Origin: Rhinopithecus roxellana
Lineage: Eukaryota; Chordata; Mammalia; Primates; Cercopithecidae
DNA length: 64,000 nt
Reading direction: 5' to 3'
NCBI RefSeq assembly: GCF_007565055.1
Contig: NC_044551.1
Span: 94,766,089 to 94,830,088 of the forward strand
The position numbers and the translations under genes were made by a program. The notes under the pieces were generated by a model, which saw only the letters and a list, made by a program, of their open reading frames with translations, was not told the DNA's origin and made no database searches. Below are positions 10,985 through 23,636 of the stretch, piece after piece; within the stretch, counting starts at the first letter, position 1; the number at the start of each line of letters is the position of its first letter.

Positions 10985-12665
10985 TTTTCCAAATGTTTTT
11001 ATTCATCTTAAAATTGAAATATAAAATTTTATGTGTTTATCATGTACAATATAATGTTTTAATATATATACTCAAAATACATACACAACACATTTTAAAA
11101 ACTGTATAGTATATATATGTATACATAGCACAATAGCTAAATCTAGCTAATTAGCAAATGTATTACCTCACATAGTTATCATTTTTGTGGTGAGAACACT
11201 TAATATTCATTTTCTTTGCATTTTTAAGATTGTAATACATCATCACTAACTACAGACACAATACTGCACGATAAATCTCTTGAATTTATTTATCCTTTCT
11301 AAATAGATTTATGTGTCCTTTGGCCATTATCTCCCAACCACTCCCCTTAACCACCCCAGTCTCTGGTAACCAACACTGTACTCTCAAATTCTACGAGATC
11401 AATTTTTTAGTCCACATAGGAGTGAGATTATGTGATATTTGTCCTTCCGTTACTGAATCATTTCACTCAATATAATATATTCCAGGTTCATTCATCTTAT
11501 TGCAAATTGCAGGATTTTCTTATTTTTATGGGTGAATAGTGTTTCATGGTATATATACCACATTTTCTTTATCCATTCATCCACGGTCAGACATTTAGCC
11601 TGATTAAATATTTCGGTTATTGTGAATAGTGCTGCAATCAATATGAGAATGCAGATATTTTTCCATTACACTGATTTTATTTCCTTTGGTTATACCCAGT
11701 AATGGGATTGTTGGATCACAGAAGTAGATCTATTTTTAAGTTTTTGAGTAACCCCTACACTGTTTTCCATAATGATTGCACTAATTTACATTCCCAGTAA
11801 CAGTTTGCAAGGGTTCCTTTTCTCCACATCCTCCCCAACAGTTGTTAACCTTTTGTCTTTTTGATGATCCCCTTTCTAACTGAAGTCAGGAGATATTTCA
11901 CTGTTGTCTTGATTTTTCATTCTTCTATTGATTAGTAATGTTGAGCATTTTTTATATATCTGTTGGCCATCTGTGTCTCTCCTTTTGAGAAATGTTTATT
12001 CAGATCTTTTTCCCATTTCTAATTGGGTTTTTTCTTTGTGTGGAGTTAAGTATATATTTTAGCTATTAACCTCTTATCAATGTTCAGTTTGCAAATATTT
12101 TCTCCTATTTGGGAGGTTATCTTTTCACTCCATTGATTGTTTCCCTTGATGTACAGAAACATTAGTGTGGTGTAATTCCATTTGTCTGTTTTTGCTTTGG
12201 TTATTTTGAGGACCTGTCCATAAAATTATTGCTAAGACCAATGTCTTAGAGCTTTTCGCCTATGTTTTCTTCTACTAGTTTCATAGTTCCAGATCCTACA
12301 TGTAAGTCTAATCCATTTTGAGTTGATTTTCATATATGATGAGAAAGACAAGTCTAAATTTATTCTGCTGCATGTGGATTTTCAGTTTATCCAAGAGTAT
12401 TTATTGAAGAGACTGTTCTTGCCCCACTGTGTGTTCTTTGCAAGTTTGTCAAAAATCAATTAGCTGTCAATTCATGAATTTACTTCTGTACTCTATTCTA
12501 TGCCACTGGTCTATGTTTCTGCTTTTACACCAGTACTATTCTATTTATGTTACCAAAATTTGTAGTATATTTTAAAGTCAGGTAGTGTGATGTCTCTAGT
12601 TTTTTCTTTTTGCTCAAGATCAGTTTGACTATTCTGGGTCTTGTTCTATAAGAATCTGAATTTTT
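10985..12665 (-). mobile_element. Antisense L1, 3' UTR plus ORF2 C-terminal region
   Basis: Read on -, this is an old L1 from ORF2 to the 3' end. The left end is the L1MA/L1PB-like terminal UTR. From about 11480 the sequence becomes the antisense of ORF2 (for example 11690-11725, complement of the conserved ccattactgggtat box). Truncated at its L1 5' side near 12665. Many stops. Confidence 0.9.
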
Positions 12666-12844
12666 AAGAGCTAAAGTGATTCAGCCTATTTTATTTTGCA
12701 TACATGCAACATATTGTCATTATTCCTAATTTGTAAGAAGTAAATTGAATTGCAGTTAGCACTTTTGTAGAATAATCACTTCAGCATAAACACTATTAAC
12801 AAAAAATCTTCTGTGAAATGTACAAGGTTACTAAGTTATTATAT

Positions 12845-12849
<5 letters not shown>

Positions 12850-12876
<27 letters not shown>

Positions 12877-12877
12877 A
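12850..12877 (+). repeat. TG dinucleotide microsatellite, about 13.5 units
   Basis: Perfect TG run. It is followed by two similar ~24-bp segments about 50 bp apart (tcattgaggatgattttacc near 12880 and tcattgagaatgttttcacc near 12930). Confidence 0.95.
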
Positions 12878-12949
12878 TCATTGAGGATGATTTTACCAGG
12901 CTTCCTATCACTTGTGAGTATGTTTCTATCATTGAGAATGTTTTCACCA

Positions 12950-14210
12950 GGCATTTTTAATGTACATAAAAAGCAAATAAAACTATAATCAGAAGATTGG
13001 AGAATAACTTAATATTATTTCTTATCTTCCCTTTTAAATGAATCTCATGTTGTGACTGGTAGTTCTTTTACTTTTTCTACATTCTGTAGTAACTTGAATT
13101 TTATTTTATTCTCTTGACTATTATCATATCACTGTTTTAATTTTTCAGAGCAGCTTTCCTCTCTATAACTCCAGCGGAATTTTAATTCCAATAATGACAA
13201 CCCCATTCAGGATCTATGTTTTTTAGGAAGGAAACAAAGGAAGAGATATGAGAGAAACAACTGAGTTTGGGCATCTCTGCTGTTGTGACTGTGTATGTTT
13301 CATTCTATACAGACTATTTCGGTCAAAGAGCTAAATCACTTCCTCTAAACAAGTTTTCCAAGTATACAAACTGAAACACAGTTTTAAACTTATACCTGCC
13401 AAATTCTTGTGTGTGTTCCTCATTTGGACTTATACTCTGGGAAAATAATAGGGTATCATGTATTATTTCTTGTTTCTAATTTTACTGATGATTACAATGA
13501 GGCTTAAAAAGAACTTAAGGACTTCAGGTCTCAAGAATAGCATGCAATGTGTTTGAAAGCGGTCATCCCTATCCTTACTAACAACTGGATCAACTAAATA
13601 CCAGTGACTTTTCTTGGACCCATTAGAAAACAGAGGGTACAACACAAACCACCACCCAGAAACCTGAGGAAAAGAGCACTTTCAGAGAATCATAGCAGAT
13701 AAATGCTAGCATGAAACAGAAACACAAGAAATCATAAACTGCTAAGAACAATTAAATCATAATCCAGATCAATTTATGAAGGCTTGAGTGTGAATTAAAA
13801 GGAGAGTGACAATTTCCTGGGGACTTCAGTCTTATGATGTCCCAACATATTCGTGAAGTTTCCCTCCAGATTCCCAACAGGTTCACAATGTGGAGTGGTA
13901 ACAACAATTCTCTTGTGGCTCTGATGAGAGGAAGCTCTTACGAAATGTATGTCCCAAACCTTTTTCCTAAATTAGGGTGTGCTGTCTAGAGAAAAGGATG
14001 TTGCCAGAGCACAAATCTAAAACACACAGAGGGAAGAAGACTTCTTTACACTATAGGTCCATTCTCTCTTCCTGTTGCATCTAAGACTAAAAATAAAAGA
14101 AAATGAAACATAGTCAACAGGGTGCAAAACTTCCAGGAAATATATTAGCAACACTGTAGCCAGAGGAGAAGGAGGAGGGGGCAGAGAAATATAGCCAGTG
14201 GAAATACTTA
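12950..14210. other. Low-copy-looking sequence, nothing recognised
   Basis: Less AT-rich than the surroundings and without a recognised repeat. The - strand ORF at 13463-13645 (60 codons) has no recognisable feature. Confidence 0.4.
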
Positions 14211-14223
14211 TGAAGGTCACAGC

Positions 14224-14289
14224 AGCTTTGCGCAGTGGCAGTATCGTAGCCAATGAGGTTTATCCGAGGCGCGATTATTGCTAATTGAA
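14224..14289 (+). pseudogene. RNU4-like pseudogene: 3'-truncated U4 snRNA retrocopy
   Basis: The sequence from agctttgcgcagtggcagta to ctaattgaa matches the first 66 nt of U4 snRNA with no difference from the U4 sequence as I know it. It holds the U6-pairing stem II strand, the 5' stem-loop (k-turn, 15.5K site) and the stem I strand, but lacks the central and 3' stem-loops and the Sm site. A perfect 13-bp duplication, tgaaggtcacagc, flanks it (14211-14223 and 14286-14298), with tgaa overlap at the 3' junction. There is no poly(A) and no upstream snRNA promoter element, so it is a retrotransposed pseudogene. Confidence 0.95.
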
Positions 14290-14298
14290 GGTCACAGC

Positions 14299-15309
14299 CC
14301 AAAGATATAGACACTAAAGGACCATGACTTAATCAAGACATTATAGTGCACAACCACTCCCTTCTACTTTACCAGCACACTAATAGGGCTCTAGTATAAT
14401 AATAGTAGATTATGGCATAAAGAGGGTACAAAACACACATTTATAGATAGGAAGTTCTTAGAAAAGCTCAAAGTCAAGATGGGACAAAAGCATAAAAACA
14501 GTAGAAGAATTTGAAGCCTCTGATACCTCTAGTAAGGAGAAACTTCTAGCAAAACTAATATCTAAATCCACACGAAAATATATCTGAGATCTTATCACAA
14601 GCAGCTTCAACAAAAGCAAAATATTACAAAATGCAAGATAAATCACACTCTGAAGATACAAGGCCAAAATGAGCTATGACAATGTTAAAATTATCATACT
14701 ATTTAATATAACAGTAATTAATATAAAAAAGTAGACAACATTCAATGACAAATAAATATTGTAAACAGAGAGCCAGAAACAGTGAAAGAATCATAAGAAC
14801 ATTTTGGAAATCAAAAACAATAAAAAATAAAAACAAACAATGACTGTTGAACTCATCACTAGATTTAACATAGATATGGAAAAATCAGAGATCTTAAATA
14901 TTGAAACATTGATTTGATATTTTAAATATTTCTTATTGGTTACCTTATATTCTAATAATATCAAAAATTAAGTGAAGATGCACTAAAGTAATCCTCTTTG
15001 TAATAGAACATGAAGTTATTTATAATAATTTATGTTTATTTGACAATTTTGGTAAGTGTTAAGTGGTCAGATACTTTCAGCTGCAACTCTTCCTCTGTGT
15101 AAAATACAGACTCCATTGAACTACAAAATATTATAAAATCCAGGATATTGAAGTGTAAAATACAAGAATAAAGAAATTAATATTTAGTTAATGGCTCTTT
15201 TTTTCTAGAAAAATAATATGTATAATTACTTCCTCTATTTTTAAGGACCTAATGTTAGTGTAGAGCTTAATCCTTTTCAAAGCACTATCTTAATATCGAA
15301 GTACTAGTG
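14299..15309. other. AT-rich sequence, nothing recognised
   Basis: No gene or classified repeat seen. The - strand ORF 14458-14667 is short and featureless. Confidence 0.45.
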
Positions 15310-15765
15310 TTATAAAAATTGTCAGAATCAAAATTCAGTCACTTGTGTTTAAAAACAAATGATGCTGAAAAATAGAGCCAGGGAAGGCTATCAAGAATAT
15401 TATGCATTAATTCCTTATAACACAAACTATCACAAAAGACTGTAAAAAACACAACCTTGCAAAAAAAATTTAAAATCATACACACACACAAAATACTTCT
15501 GTGAGGAAATCTGTGTAACAAATGCCTATCCAACCTTGGACTGGCATCATTATTGTCATTGATCCTTGTAGCCAAGAATAATTATCTCAAAACAATTATT
15601 TAATTCTCCATAATTTTCCATTAAAAACCACAGTCTTTCTTTACCTCATTGAATATGAACATAGTTTGCTATGGCACCCATAATCTCATTGCAATGCATT
15701 GCCCTATTCCTAAATAAATATTATTAAGAGTCTCTCTGTATATGTAGGTTGACTGTGTGTGTGTG
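15310..15765 (+). repeat. Unclassified dispersed repeat, copy A
   Basis: Shares an ordered set of similar segments with 21165-21980: agtcacttgtstttaaaa near the left end, cacaaaagact at about 15432, the tattgatccttrtagcca region near 15553, and taggttgactgtgtgtgtg at the right end. Copy A is uninterrupted where copy B carries a MaLR LTR. The right end of both copies is a TG-rich run. I cannot name the family. Confidence 0.6.
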
Positions 15766-15800
15766 TCTGTGTTTGTGTGTATACACTGTCAACCTACATA
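15741..15800. repeat. Inverted repeat around a TG run
   Basis: tatgtaggttgac (15741-15753) has a perfect inverted copy gtcaacctacata (15788-15800), separated by a 34-base TG-rich loop, so it could form a hairpin. Copy B of the surrounding repeat lacks the right arm. Confidence 0.85.
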
Positions 15801-15850
15801 ACAATATATACATATATTAATATGTATAAACACATACGTATGTTAACATA

Positions 15851-17807
15851 TGTATGTAAATGATTTGGGAGCAAAAATAAACATTCTAAATGGTGGGCTC
15901 AGAATGTCTAATTAAAAGTAACTATGGTGGTTACTGGCATCTAAACACCAGTTCAAACTCTTGATATTGTCTGACAGGATTTATAGGATTTCCTTTGCTC
16001 TAAAGAGATTAATAAGAAATGGCATTGGACTCTTTAATATTAACACACGCAAGGTTTTCTAGGAATCCAGACAGTTATACCAATGGCCTGTTTTATGCAC
16101 ATTTGTAAAGTAATAGGCAAATTACATGAAGGAAAATTCAGAGCTCAAATAGACATTATTCCAACTCTTTAAAAATGCCTTGTAACTATAGATTTAACAT
16201 GTAGAGCCTTCTAAGTTCTCTGTCTGGCTCTGTTTTTTTGCCTCCTACTTTGAATTTGCTGAATTTTCTACTGGAGTTGACATAAAACACTACTTGGTAC
16301 CCTAGACTAACTTTAAAAAAAAGTCTTAAAGAGCTTTTGATTGAATAGCTTTCCAAATTACAACAGCTCCATGCTAATCAACAACCTTGACACCTTTTGG
16401 AAATGTGAATTTAGATTTGGCCAACAATAGCTTAAGGTGATTCAACAGGTAATTAAATAATTGATATCTTAAAAGAAAAAGAATTAGGTAAATGTTTATA
16501 AAAGTGAAGCTCTCAGATCAAATCTTGAGCTCTGAGCATTAATACAAGATACCTTGTTTGGCATTAAAACTTATCTTCCAGTCAGGATCCAAAATTTTAA
16601 AAGTAAAATAATAAGAACAAAACTGCCAAAATGCTTTCCCACCCACAATGTTTACTCAAGCAACCCAGACTGACAAACAGAAGATATATTTGTGACTAAA
16701 ATTCAAGGCTACTTAGAGATTCCGTTTGTCTTACACAATTTAGCAAGTCCTAGCTAAAAAGCAAACATTACAAATTTGACCCTAAACTCATTTAAAACTA
16801 AAAAAGAGAAAAGAGAAAAAAAAAATGTTTTGAAAACCAAACTGAGTTACCCAGAATTTTGGTTTACAGCCTTTACTAGTTTACCTACTAGAGCAAATAA
16901 AATTTAGCCATCTGAAGAGGTAGCATTTTGCCTGAAATATGATTTATATCCAACTGACTCTTATAAAGCAGTGAGTTTGTATTACTGTCTCATAAGTAAT
17001 AGTCTAAAATAAAAGCTATAAGGTTTTTATTTGTGTGTGTGTGTATATATGTTTAGGTGTGTTTACACATATGTACATGAACTATGTTATAATTTGTATC
17101 TACATAGTAAAATCTCACAGAATCACCTAGAAATACCTAAAGGAAGTCTATTCAGATTAGCCTAAATAGTGAGGACTCATAGAAAATGTATGTTCATTAA
17201 TCCAAATGTCTTTTACCACTTAAGTTAATCTTTAATTAAAAAGGTGGTTTCAAATTATACATAAAACATAAATTAAAAAAATAATTTTGAAGACATTTAA
17301 AATACATCTTCAAAATCATCAAGGTATATTTTTGCCTGGGTTTAGAGGACAGACAGACAGATGTATGTATGACCTCACAAGATGTTTTAAGGGTCAGGAA
17401 TGCACACAAAGTTTATAAAACTGAACACTCAGCCAAAAACAAAATATCACTGTTTGCATAACTCTTTGCTGAATAAGACTAATTTAATATTATTGGTTTA
17501 GTAAAAACATGCATATCTTCTGAGTTATCAGCAAAATATTCATGTATTTAAATTTAAGGTTTTTATTTAGGTGAGCACCTGAAATTTACAGGCTATAAAA
17601 ATGGTTAACAGAAAAATAACATAAAATGATGACAAGTTTGTTTAATATATAAGTTTTCATAAGTAATCTAGGTATAATTAGTATAAATAAATTAGATAAA
17701 CATAAATGGAATAAATATTTACAAATGAACATTTTGTATAATTTCAAGTGGTTAAGATGCCTAAATGTCCTAAATGTCTAAGTCTTTTTCTTGGTTTTTT
17801 TTGTTTT
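15851..17807. other. Very AT-rich unclassified sequence
   Basis: No ORF of note and no recognised element. A TG/TA microsatellite-like stretch lies at 17033-17075. It may be part of an old element together with copies A and B, but this is not shown. Confidence 0.4.
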
Positions 17808-18053
17808 TTTTTTTTTTTGAGTTGGAGTCTTGCTTTTGTCGCCCAGACTGGAGTGCAATGGCGCGATCTTGGCTCACTGCAACCTCCGCCTCCAGTGTTC
17901 AAGTGATTCTCCTACCTCAGCCTCCTAAGTAGTTGGGATTACAGGCACCCACCACCATGCCAGGCTAATTTTTGTATTTTTAGCTGAGACAGGGTTTTAC
18001 CACGTTGGCCAGGCTGGTCTTGAAATCCTGAGCTCAGGTGATTCACCCACCTC
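17808..18053 (-). mobile_element. Alu, antisense, 5'-truncated
   Basis: Poly(T) start, then the antisense Alu right and left arms ending abruptly after the region gtgattcacccacctc, so about 40 bases of the Alu 5' end are missing. It has both A-box/B-box derived arms but is incomplete. Confidence 0.93.
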
Positions 18054-18831
18054 ATTGAGTCATTTCTAAATAAAATTAAAAAACTAAAACTAATTGTTGA
18101 ACATGAGTTCAACATAAAACATAAGAAAAAACATAAGTTTTATCTTGGGTCCTATAAACAAAGACTAACTATATTTGGGTCTATTAATAAACATAAAAAA
18201 TTATGTTCTGGAAAACATTGTTCCTAAAAAGTACAAAATGGTTATCATCTATGAAATACTGATATGTGACAGACTGTCCAAAATTTCTTTTTAAATATTA
18301 AAGTTATTGAGTGTTAAAATCATTATATTATTTGTATATAGTTTTGCATATAAAGTACACTAAAAACGTAAGGTGTGTTTATAATGAGAAAAAGCATAAA
18401 AAAGGCATACGAATGTATTCTTTATTGAGGAAGAAAAGATAATCTTGTCTAATTCAGAAGTTATTTAAAGGTTGTTTCAAAGTAAGTATTTAGAAAAAAA
18501 TAGAAAAAATAGTAAATAGGAGAGAGAGATGTTTTAAAAAGTTATGGGTACGAAGACATATTTTTGGTTTAGAAGCTTAAAGAAAATAATTATTCTGTTG
18601 GAGAAAAAGATTATGTGGCAAATTTTTGGCCTTATCTAAAATTGCAGATTATTTAAAATAGAGAAAATATAGAACAAAACAAAAATATAAGCATGCAATC
18701 AAAAGTCTGTGCAGTATGTGAAAAACTTATAAAAGAAATTTTGTCTATGATCAACTTGGCTGTAATTAGAAGAAAATCATACATAAAAGTATTTCTAAAG
18801 ATTGGTCTATGGTATTAAAAATGTAGATATG
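18054..18831. other. AT-rich sequence, nothing recognised
   Basis: No supported feature. Confidence 0.45.
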
Positions 18832-19127
18832 GGCTGGGTGTGGTGGCTGACGCCTGTAATCCTAGCACTTTGGGAGGCCAAGGCGGTCGGATCATGAGGT
18901 CAGGAGATCAAGAGTATTCTGGCTAACATAGTGAAATCCCGTCTCTATTAAAATAAAAATAATTATCCAGGCACGGTGGCGGGCGCCTGTAGTCCCAGCT
19001 ACTCAGGAGGCTGAGGCAGGAGAATGGCGTGAACCAGGGAGGTGGAGCTTGCAGTGAGCCGAGATCGCGCCACTGCACTCCAGCCTGGGTGACAGAGTGA
19101 GACTCGGTCTAAAAAAAAAAAAAAAAA
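18832..19127 (+). mobile_element. Alu (Y-like), full length
   Basis: Complete dimer with A-tail. Y-like bases include gaggtcaggagatc and the segment ggctaacatagtgaaa. Target-site duplication atgtagatat (18821-18830) and atgcagatat (19128-19137), one mismatch. Confidence 0.95.
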
Positions 19128-19137
19128 TGCAGATATA

Positions 19138-19984
19138 CAACTAAAAATTTGGTTCCCTGTAACAGGGTTTTCTTAAAGCATTGGTTGCAATGCTCATAGT
19201 AAATACTGCAAAAAGTTTAGATTTCTAATTCTAAAATTTTTTTTTAACAGCCCTTTTCAAAACTGCAGACAGTTTTTATTTCTGCCATATTTATTTATGA
19301 GATTCATTTAATTTCCCTATTTTCAATCTGAAAATGATAATTTTATTTCTTGAGGTAGAGTTTTCCTCTTGAAGCTTCTCAGAATCTTATCTCAAAAATT
19401 TAGCTTTTGCTGTATATCACCACATGTTACTTACAGGTAATGTACAATTGCCCTCAGTTCTCTCTCTCCTTGAAAAAACCTGAGACAATAACTTTCTTCT
19501 TTAACATTTTTGTCAGTTCCTAGAACACTTTCCTCTGGGTTTAACTCTGCTGCTATTGCCCGATGCTAAAATTTACATCTAAAGGCCTAAGAAACAATGT
19601 TTCAATTAAGTGTAATTTGATTTTATACTCTTAACTTTTCTTGATATGTCTAAATAGTTCCATGTAACCAGGAAACTCCAAATACTGTTGCTAAGAGTCA
19701 TGATTCCACAGCTTAAGGTAGTGGTTTCCTTGTTTACATTTCTGTATACTATGGTGTACACTTATAATCTCGGACACACCCTTTTTTGTCTGACTAAATT
19801 CAAGTACTGTTTTTATCAGGTTTGACTTCCAGGTTGTCTAAAATGGCTTCCCATTATAAAAAACAATCAGATTGGAAAAGTTTTTTTTTTTAAATCTTTT
19901 TGGTAACTGGCCTGAAAAATAAAGATTTTACATTTCATCAAGATAATATCCTGTGTTGTCTTTACTAGGTTTTTGATTACTTAG
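19138..19984. other. AT-rich sequence, nothing recognised
   Basis: No supported feature. Confidence 0.45.
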
Positions 19985-20582
19985 GAAGAGAGTGTGGCAA
20001 TTCCTCAAAGACCTAAAGACAGAAATACCATTCAACCCATCAATCCCAATACTGAGTATATACCCAAAGGAATATAAATCATTCTATTATAAAGACACGT
20101 GCATGCATATGTTTATTACAGCACTATTCACAAAAACAAAGACATGGAATCAACCTAAATGCCCATCAATGATAGACTGGATAAAGAAAATGTGGTAAAT
20201 ATACACCATGGAATACCATACATCCATAAAAAAGAATGAGATCATGTTCTTTTCAAGGGCATGAATGAAACTGTAGGTCATTATCCTTAGAAAACTAATG
20301 GAGGAACAGAAAACCAAATACTGCATGTTCTCACTTGTTCTCACTTATAAGTGGGAGCTAAATGATGAGAATACATGAACACATAGAGGAGAACAACAGA
20401 CACTGGGCTTATCGGAGGGTAGAGGTTGGGAGGAGGGAGAGAATCAGGAAAAATAGCTAATGGGTACTAGGCTTAATAACTGCGTGATGAAATAATCTGT
20501 ACTATAGACTCCCATGATACATGTTTACCTATGTATCAAACCTGCACATGTACCCTTGAACTTAAAATATAAGTTTTTAAAA
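19985..20582 (+). mobile_element. L1 3' end (5'-truncated)
   Basis: ORF2 C-terminus followed by a primate L1 3' UTR, with acctgcacatgtacccttga near the end. Intermediate age between the L1PA-like copy at 4131 and the older L1s. It has a small local duplication (ttctcact at about 20329 and 20339). Confidence 0.92.
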
Positions 20583-21164
20583 ATGAGCTTTAAATGGGTT
20601 AATGATTTAATTTATATAATTTTCTGTATTGCTTTTGAAGTCTTTTGATTATTGCTCTTATTAAATAAATGACTGTTATTTTACCATGACCTGTGACTCT
20701 GTTTTGGTCAAGTATTTTGAAACTTCTGACATCTTTGACAGTCTTCTTCAAGAACAAAATTTTAAATTAAATCTTTTTCACATAGAATGAATTTGAAATT
20801 TTCCAGTTGATCCCCTGGAGGGCTTCAAATAATATATATCTCTCATCTTACAGAGAGGTTAAATTATAAGGCTTATTTGGCAAATAGCATGGAAAACATT
20901 GTCAAATAACAACTGAGGATAGATATTTTTTCAGTTATAATTATATGTACATTATTATGAATATTTGAAAAATTGTATACATCCATACAAATCTATTATC
21001 AGTTATAGTTTCAGTTGTTCAGTTAAATCTTTAAAGTTATATTTGTGTGGATATGTTATTAATGCTCATATTCTAAGGATTATGTAAAATGTATAAAACT
21101 CTGATAGTCTTGATGTAACACTGACAGTCATGATTCTGGTTGATATCTTAAAAGGCTTTATGTA
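20583..21164. other. AT-rich sequence, nothing recognised
   Basis: No supported feature. Confidence 0.45.
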
Positions 21165-21980
21165 ATATGAATAAAAATCGAGTCACTTGTCTTTAAAAGG
21201 AAACAACAAATAGAGCTTGCTATAAAGAGATGGCTCTTATACATAAATGATTGATAACAAATCTAACCCAAAAGACTCTGTATTAGTCCGTTTCACACTC
21301 CTATAAAGAACTACCTGAGATTGGGTAATTTATAAACAAAAGAGGTTTAATTGACTCACACTTCCATATGACTGAGGAGGCCTTAGGAAACTTACCATCA
21401 TGGCGGAAGGCAAAGGGGAAGGCAGCACATCTTACATGGCAGCAGGAGAAAGAGAGAGAACAAGTGAGGAGGAGAGTGCCACACTTTTAAACCATCAGAA
21501 CTTGCGAGAACTCACCCAGTATCACAAGAACAACATGGGGGAAGCCACCAAAATGATCCAATCACCTTCCACCAGGTCCCTCCCTTGCCACATGGGGATT
21601 ACAATTAGAGATGAGATTTGGGTGAGGACCAGAGCCAAATTATATCAGACTACAAAAATACAACTTTGAGCAAACGCCACTGTGGTTCATATAAAAAAAT
21701 ACTTTTCAAGGACAGTTGTCTAGAAAATGCCTGTTTAACCTTGTCCTGGCACTACCTTTGTTATTGATCCTTATAGCCAATAGTATAGATCTAAAAACAA
21801 TTATATAATCATCCTGATTTTTATTAAAAAAAAAAACTGTCTAACTATACCTCACTGAATTCATACACAGATTACTATGGCTCATGTATTTTTATTGCAA
21901 TGCTTTATTTCTGAATAAATACCATTTTCTTTTAGAGATCTTTTCTCTGTTTATTTAGGTTGACTGTGTGTATGTACATG
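21165..21980 (+). repeat. Unclassified dispersed repeat, copy B (interrupted by an LTR)
   Basis: Homologous to 15310-15765 on both sides of the MaLR LTR at 21279-21647: left part 21175-21278, right part 21648-21980. It ends at the same taggttgactgtgtgt sequence, then an imperfect TG/CATG run. Confidence 0.6.
21279..21647 (-). mobile_element. Solo MaLR LTR (THE1/MST class), antisense
   Basis: Runs from tgtattagtccgtttcac to gccaaattatatca, the complement of a THE1/MST LTR. Flanks gactc and gacta give a target-site duplication with one mismatch. Copy A at 15.4 kb shows the uninterrupted site. Confidence 0.93.
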
Positions 21981-22013
21981 TGTGCATGTGTACATGTGTG
22001 AGTGTGTGTGTGT
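21964..22013 (+). repeat. TG-rich microsatellite
   Basis: Imperfect TG run with interspersed ACATG, at the right end of copy B. Confidence 0.8.
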
Positions 22014-22905
22014 GCTTTTGCCCACTAAGTCTCAAACAGAGTTCTATTCCTATAATTATCTCAGCTATGGAATAAGTTATAGAAGAAAAATAAAACAAAG
22101 CAAAAAGTGGAAAGCATCAAAACCCACGTTCACAGATACACACGTGTTTATTATAACATTGCTTAAAATTAATATTAATTATGTATTTTATGTTAACAAT
22201 TTAATTAAATGTGTGAGTAAAAATGAAATATCAGCCTTATGAGTTGCATAAGGCACTATATTTGAGTAGATTATAAATAAAAAGTAAGAGTTTTTAAAAG
22301 ATAAATAAGCATGCATCAGTGATGTTTATAGAAATTTATCAAACACATTGGTAAATCAAATTGGATATTGTTTATAACACTGAATTATCATACAGTTTTT
22401 ATAGGTAATGTAGCAGATGATTAATTGAAAATGGAAAAAGTACTGAAAGTCGTGTTCTAGAAGAAAGAATAGGAGTTCTGAAGATGAAATTTCATTTGAA
22501 GTACAAATTTACTTAGATAACGAAAATTGTCCTTTAGATTCAAAGTTTAATATTTAAAATTGTAGAAAACATACATAAGAAAAGGAAAAAAAATGGAGAT
22601 TGAGCATTGATCTAAATAAAATATATTTTGTTAATAATGAAGAATAGAAAATATAAAGCCAAGCCACATCAACACTTTTTGAAGGTTTACGCTATAGTGG
22701 ACATAAAGTTAGTCCTCATCTGCTAGAATTATGTTTTCCTTTTCCTGAGAATATCTTGAGTTCAATAAAAACCTATCACTAGGTTCCTGAGTGAAACAAC
22801 ATACACTAGTGAATCTAATATAAGATGTGTTTTGCTTATTGTAGTTTCTTTGACAGTAGCAATAATAGACAAAAGCACCAAGAAAAAATGGATAGGAAAT
22901 TGTGA
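22014..22905. other. AT-rich sequence, nothing recognised
   Basis: No supported gene or named repeat. Confidence 0.45.
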
Positions 22906-23279
22906 TAGTTAATTTTATGTGTCAACATTACTTGGTTACAGGGTGTCAGGATATTTGTCTAAACATTACTTTCAGAATTTCTGTAAAGGGTTTTTTTGAG
23001 ATTTTAACATCTAAATTGATAGACTGAATAAAGCACATTATTCTTCCTAATGCAGGTGGACCTCCTCAGTCAGAACAAAGCCTGAATAGAATAAAAAGCC
23101 TGGCCCTCCCTCAAATAAGAAATTATTTCTCTCTGACTTACCCCAAGATGCAAGGTAAGTTTTCTTCTGTCTTTATATTTCAACTGAAACATCAGGCCTT
23201 TCTGGGACTCCAGCTTTCTGACCTTTGGAATCAAACTAAAGCATCAGCTGTCCAGGTTCCAGTACAGAGATATGTCTAT
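22906..23279 (+). mobile_element. Old mammalian LTR-like repeat (family uncertain)
   Basis: Begins gtgatagttaattttatgtg, a start I recognise from a common mammalian interspersed repeat. Truncated where the next LTR begins. Probably a retroviral LTR, but the family is not certain. Confidence 0.55.
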
Positions 23280-23636
23280 TGTGTTAGTCTGTTCTCATGC
23301 TGCTAATAAAGACATAGCTGAGTCTGGGTAATTAATACATGAAAGAGGTTTAATTGACTCAACAGTTCCACAGGACTGAAGAGGCCTCACAGTCATGACA
23401 GAAGATGAATGAGGAACAAAGTCACGTCTTACATGGTGGCAAACAAGAGAGCTTGTACAGGGGAACTTCCATTTATAAAACCATCAGACCTCATGAGACT
23501 TACTCACTACCACAAGAACAGTATGGGGAAAACCACTCCCATGATTCAATTACCTCCACCTGGCCACACCCTTGACACATGGGCACTATAACAATTCAAG
23601 GTGAGATTTGGGTGGGGACACAGCCAATCCATATCA
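23280..23636 (-). mobile_element. Solo MaLR LTR (THE1/MST class), antisense
   Basis: Complement of a THE1/MST LTR from tgtgttagtctgttctca to ccaatccatatca. Flanks tctat and tcaat form a 5-bp duplication with one mismatch. Confidence 0.92.

Noticed and set aside
14224..14289. Functional U4 snRNA gene
   Set aside because: It lacks the 3' half including the Sm site, has no snRNA promoter context, and is bounded by an insertion duplication.
15310..21980. A complete ERV with copies A and B as LTRs
   Set aside because: Similarity is restricted to ~450 bp, no TG...CA ends, primer site or gag/pol protein trace was seen between them. Kept as an unclassified pair.
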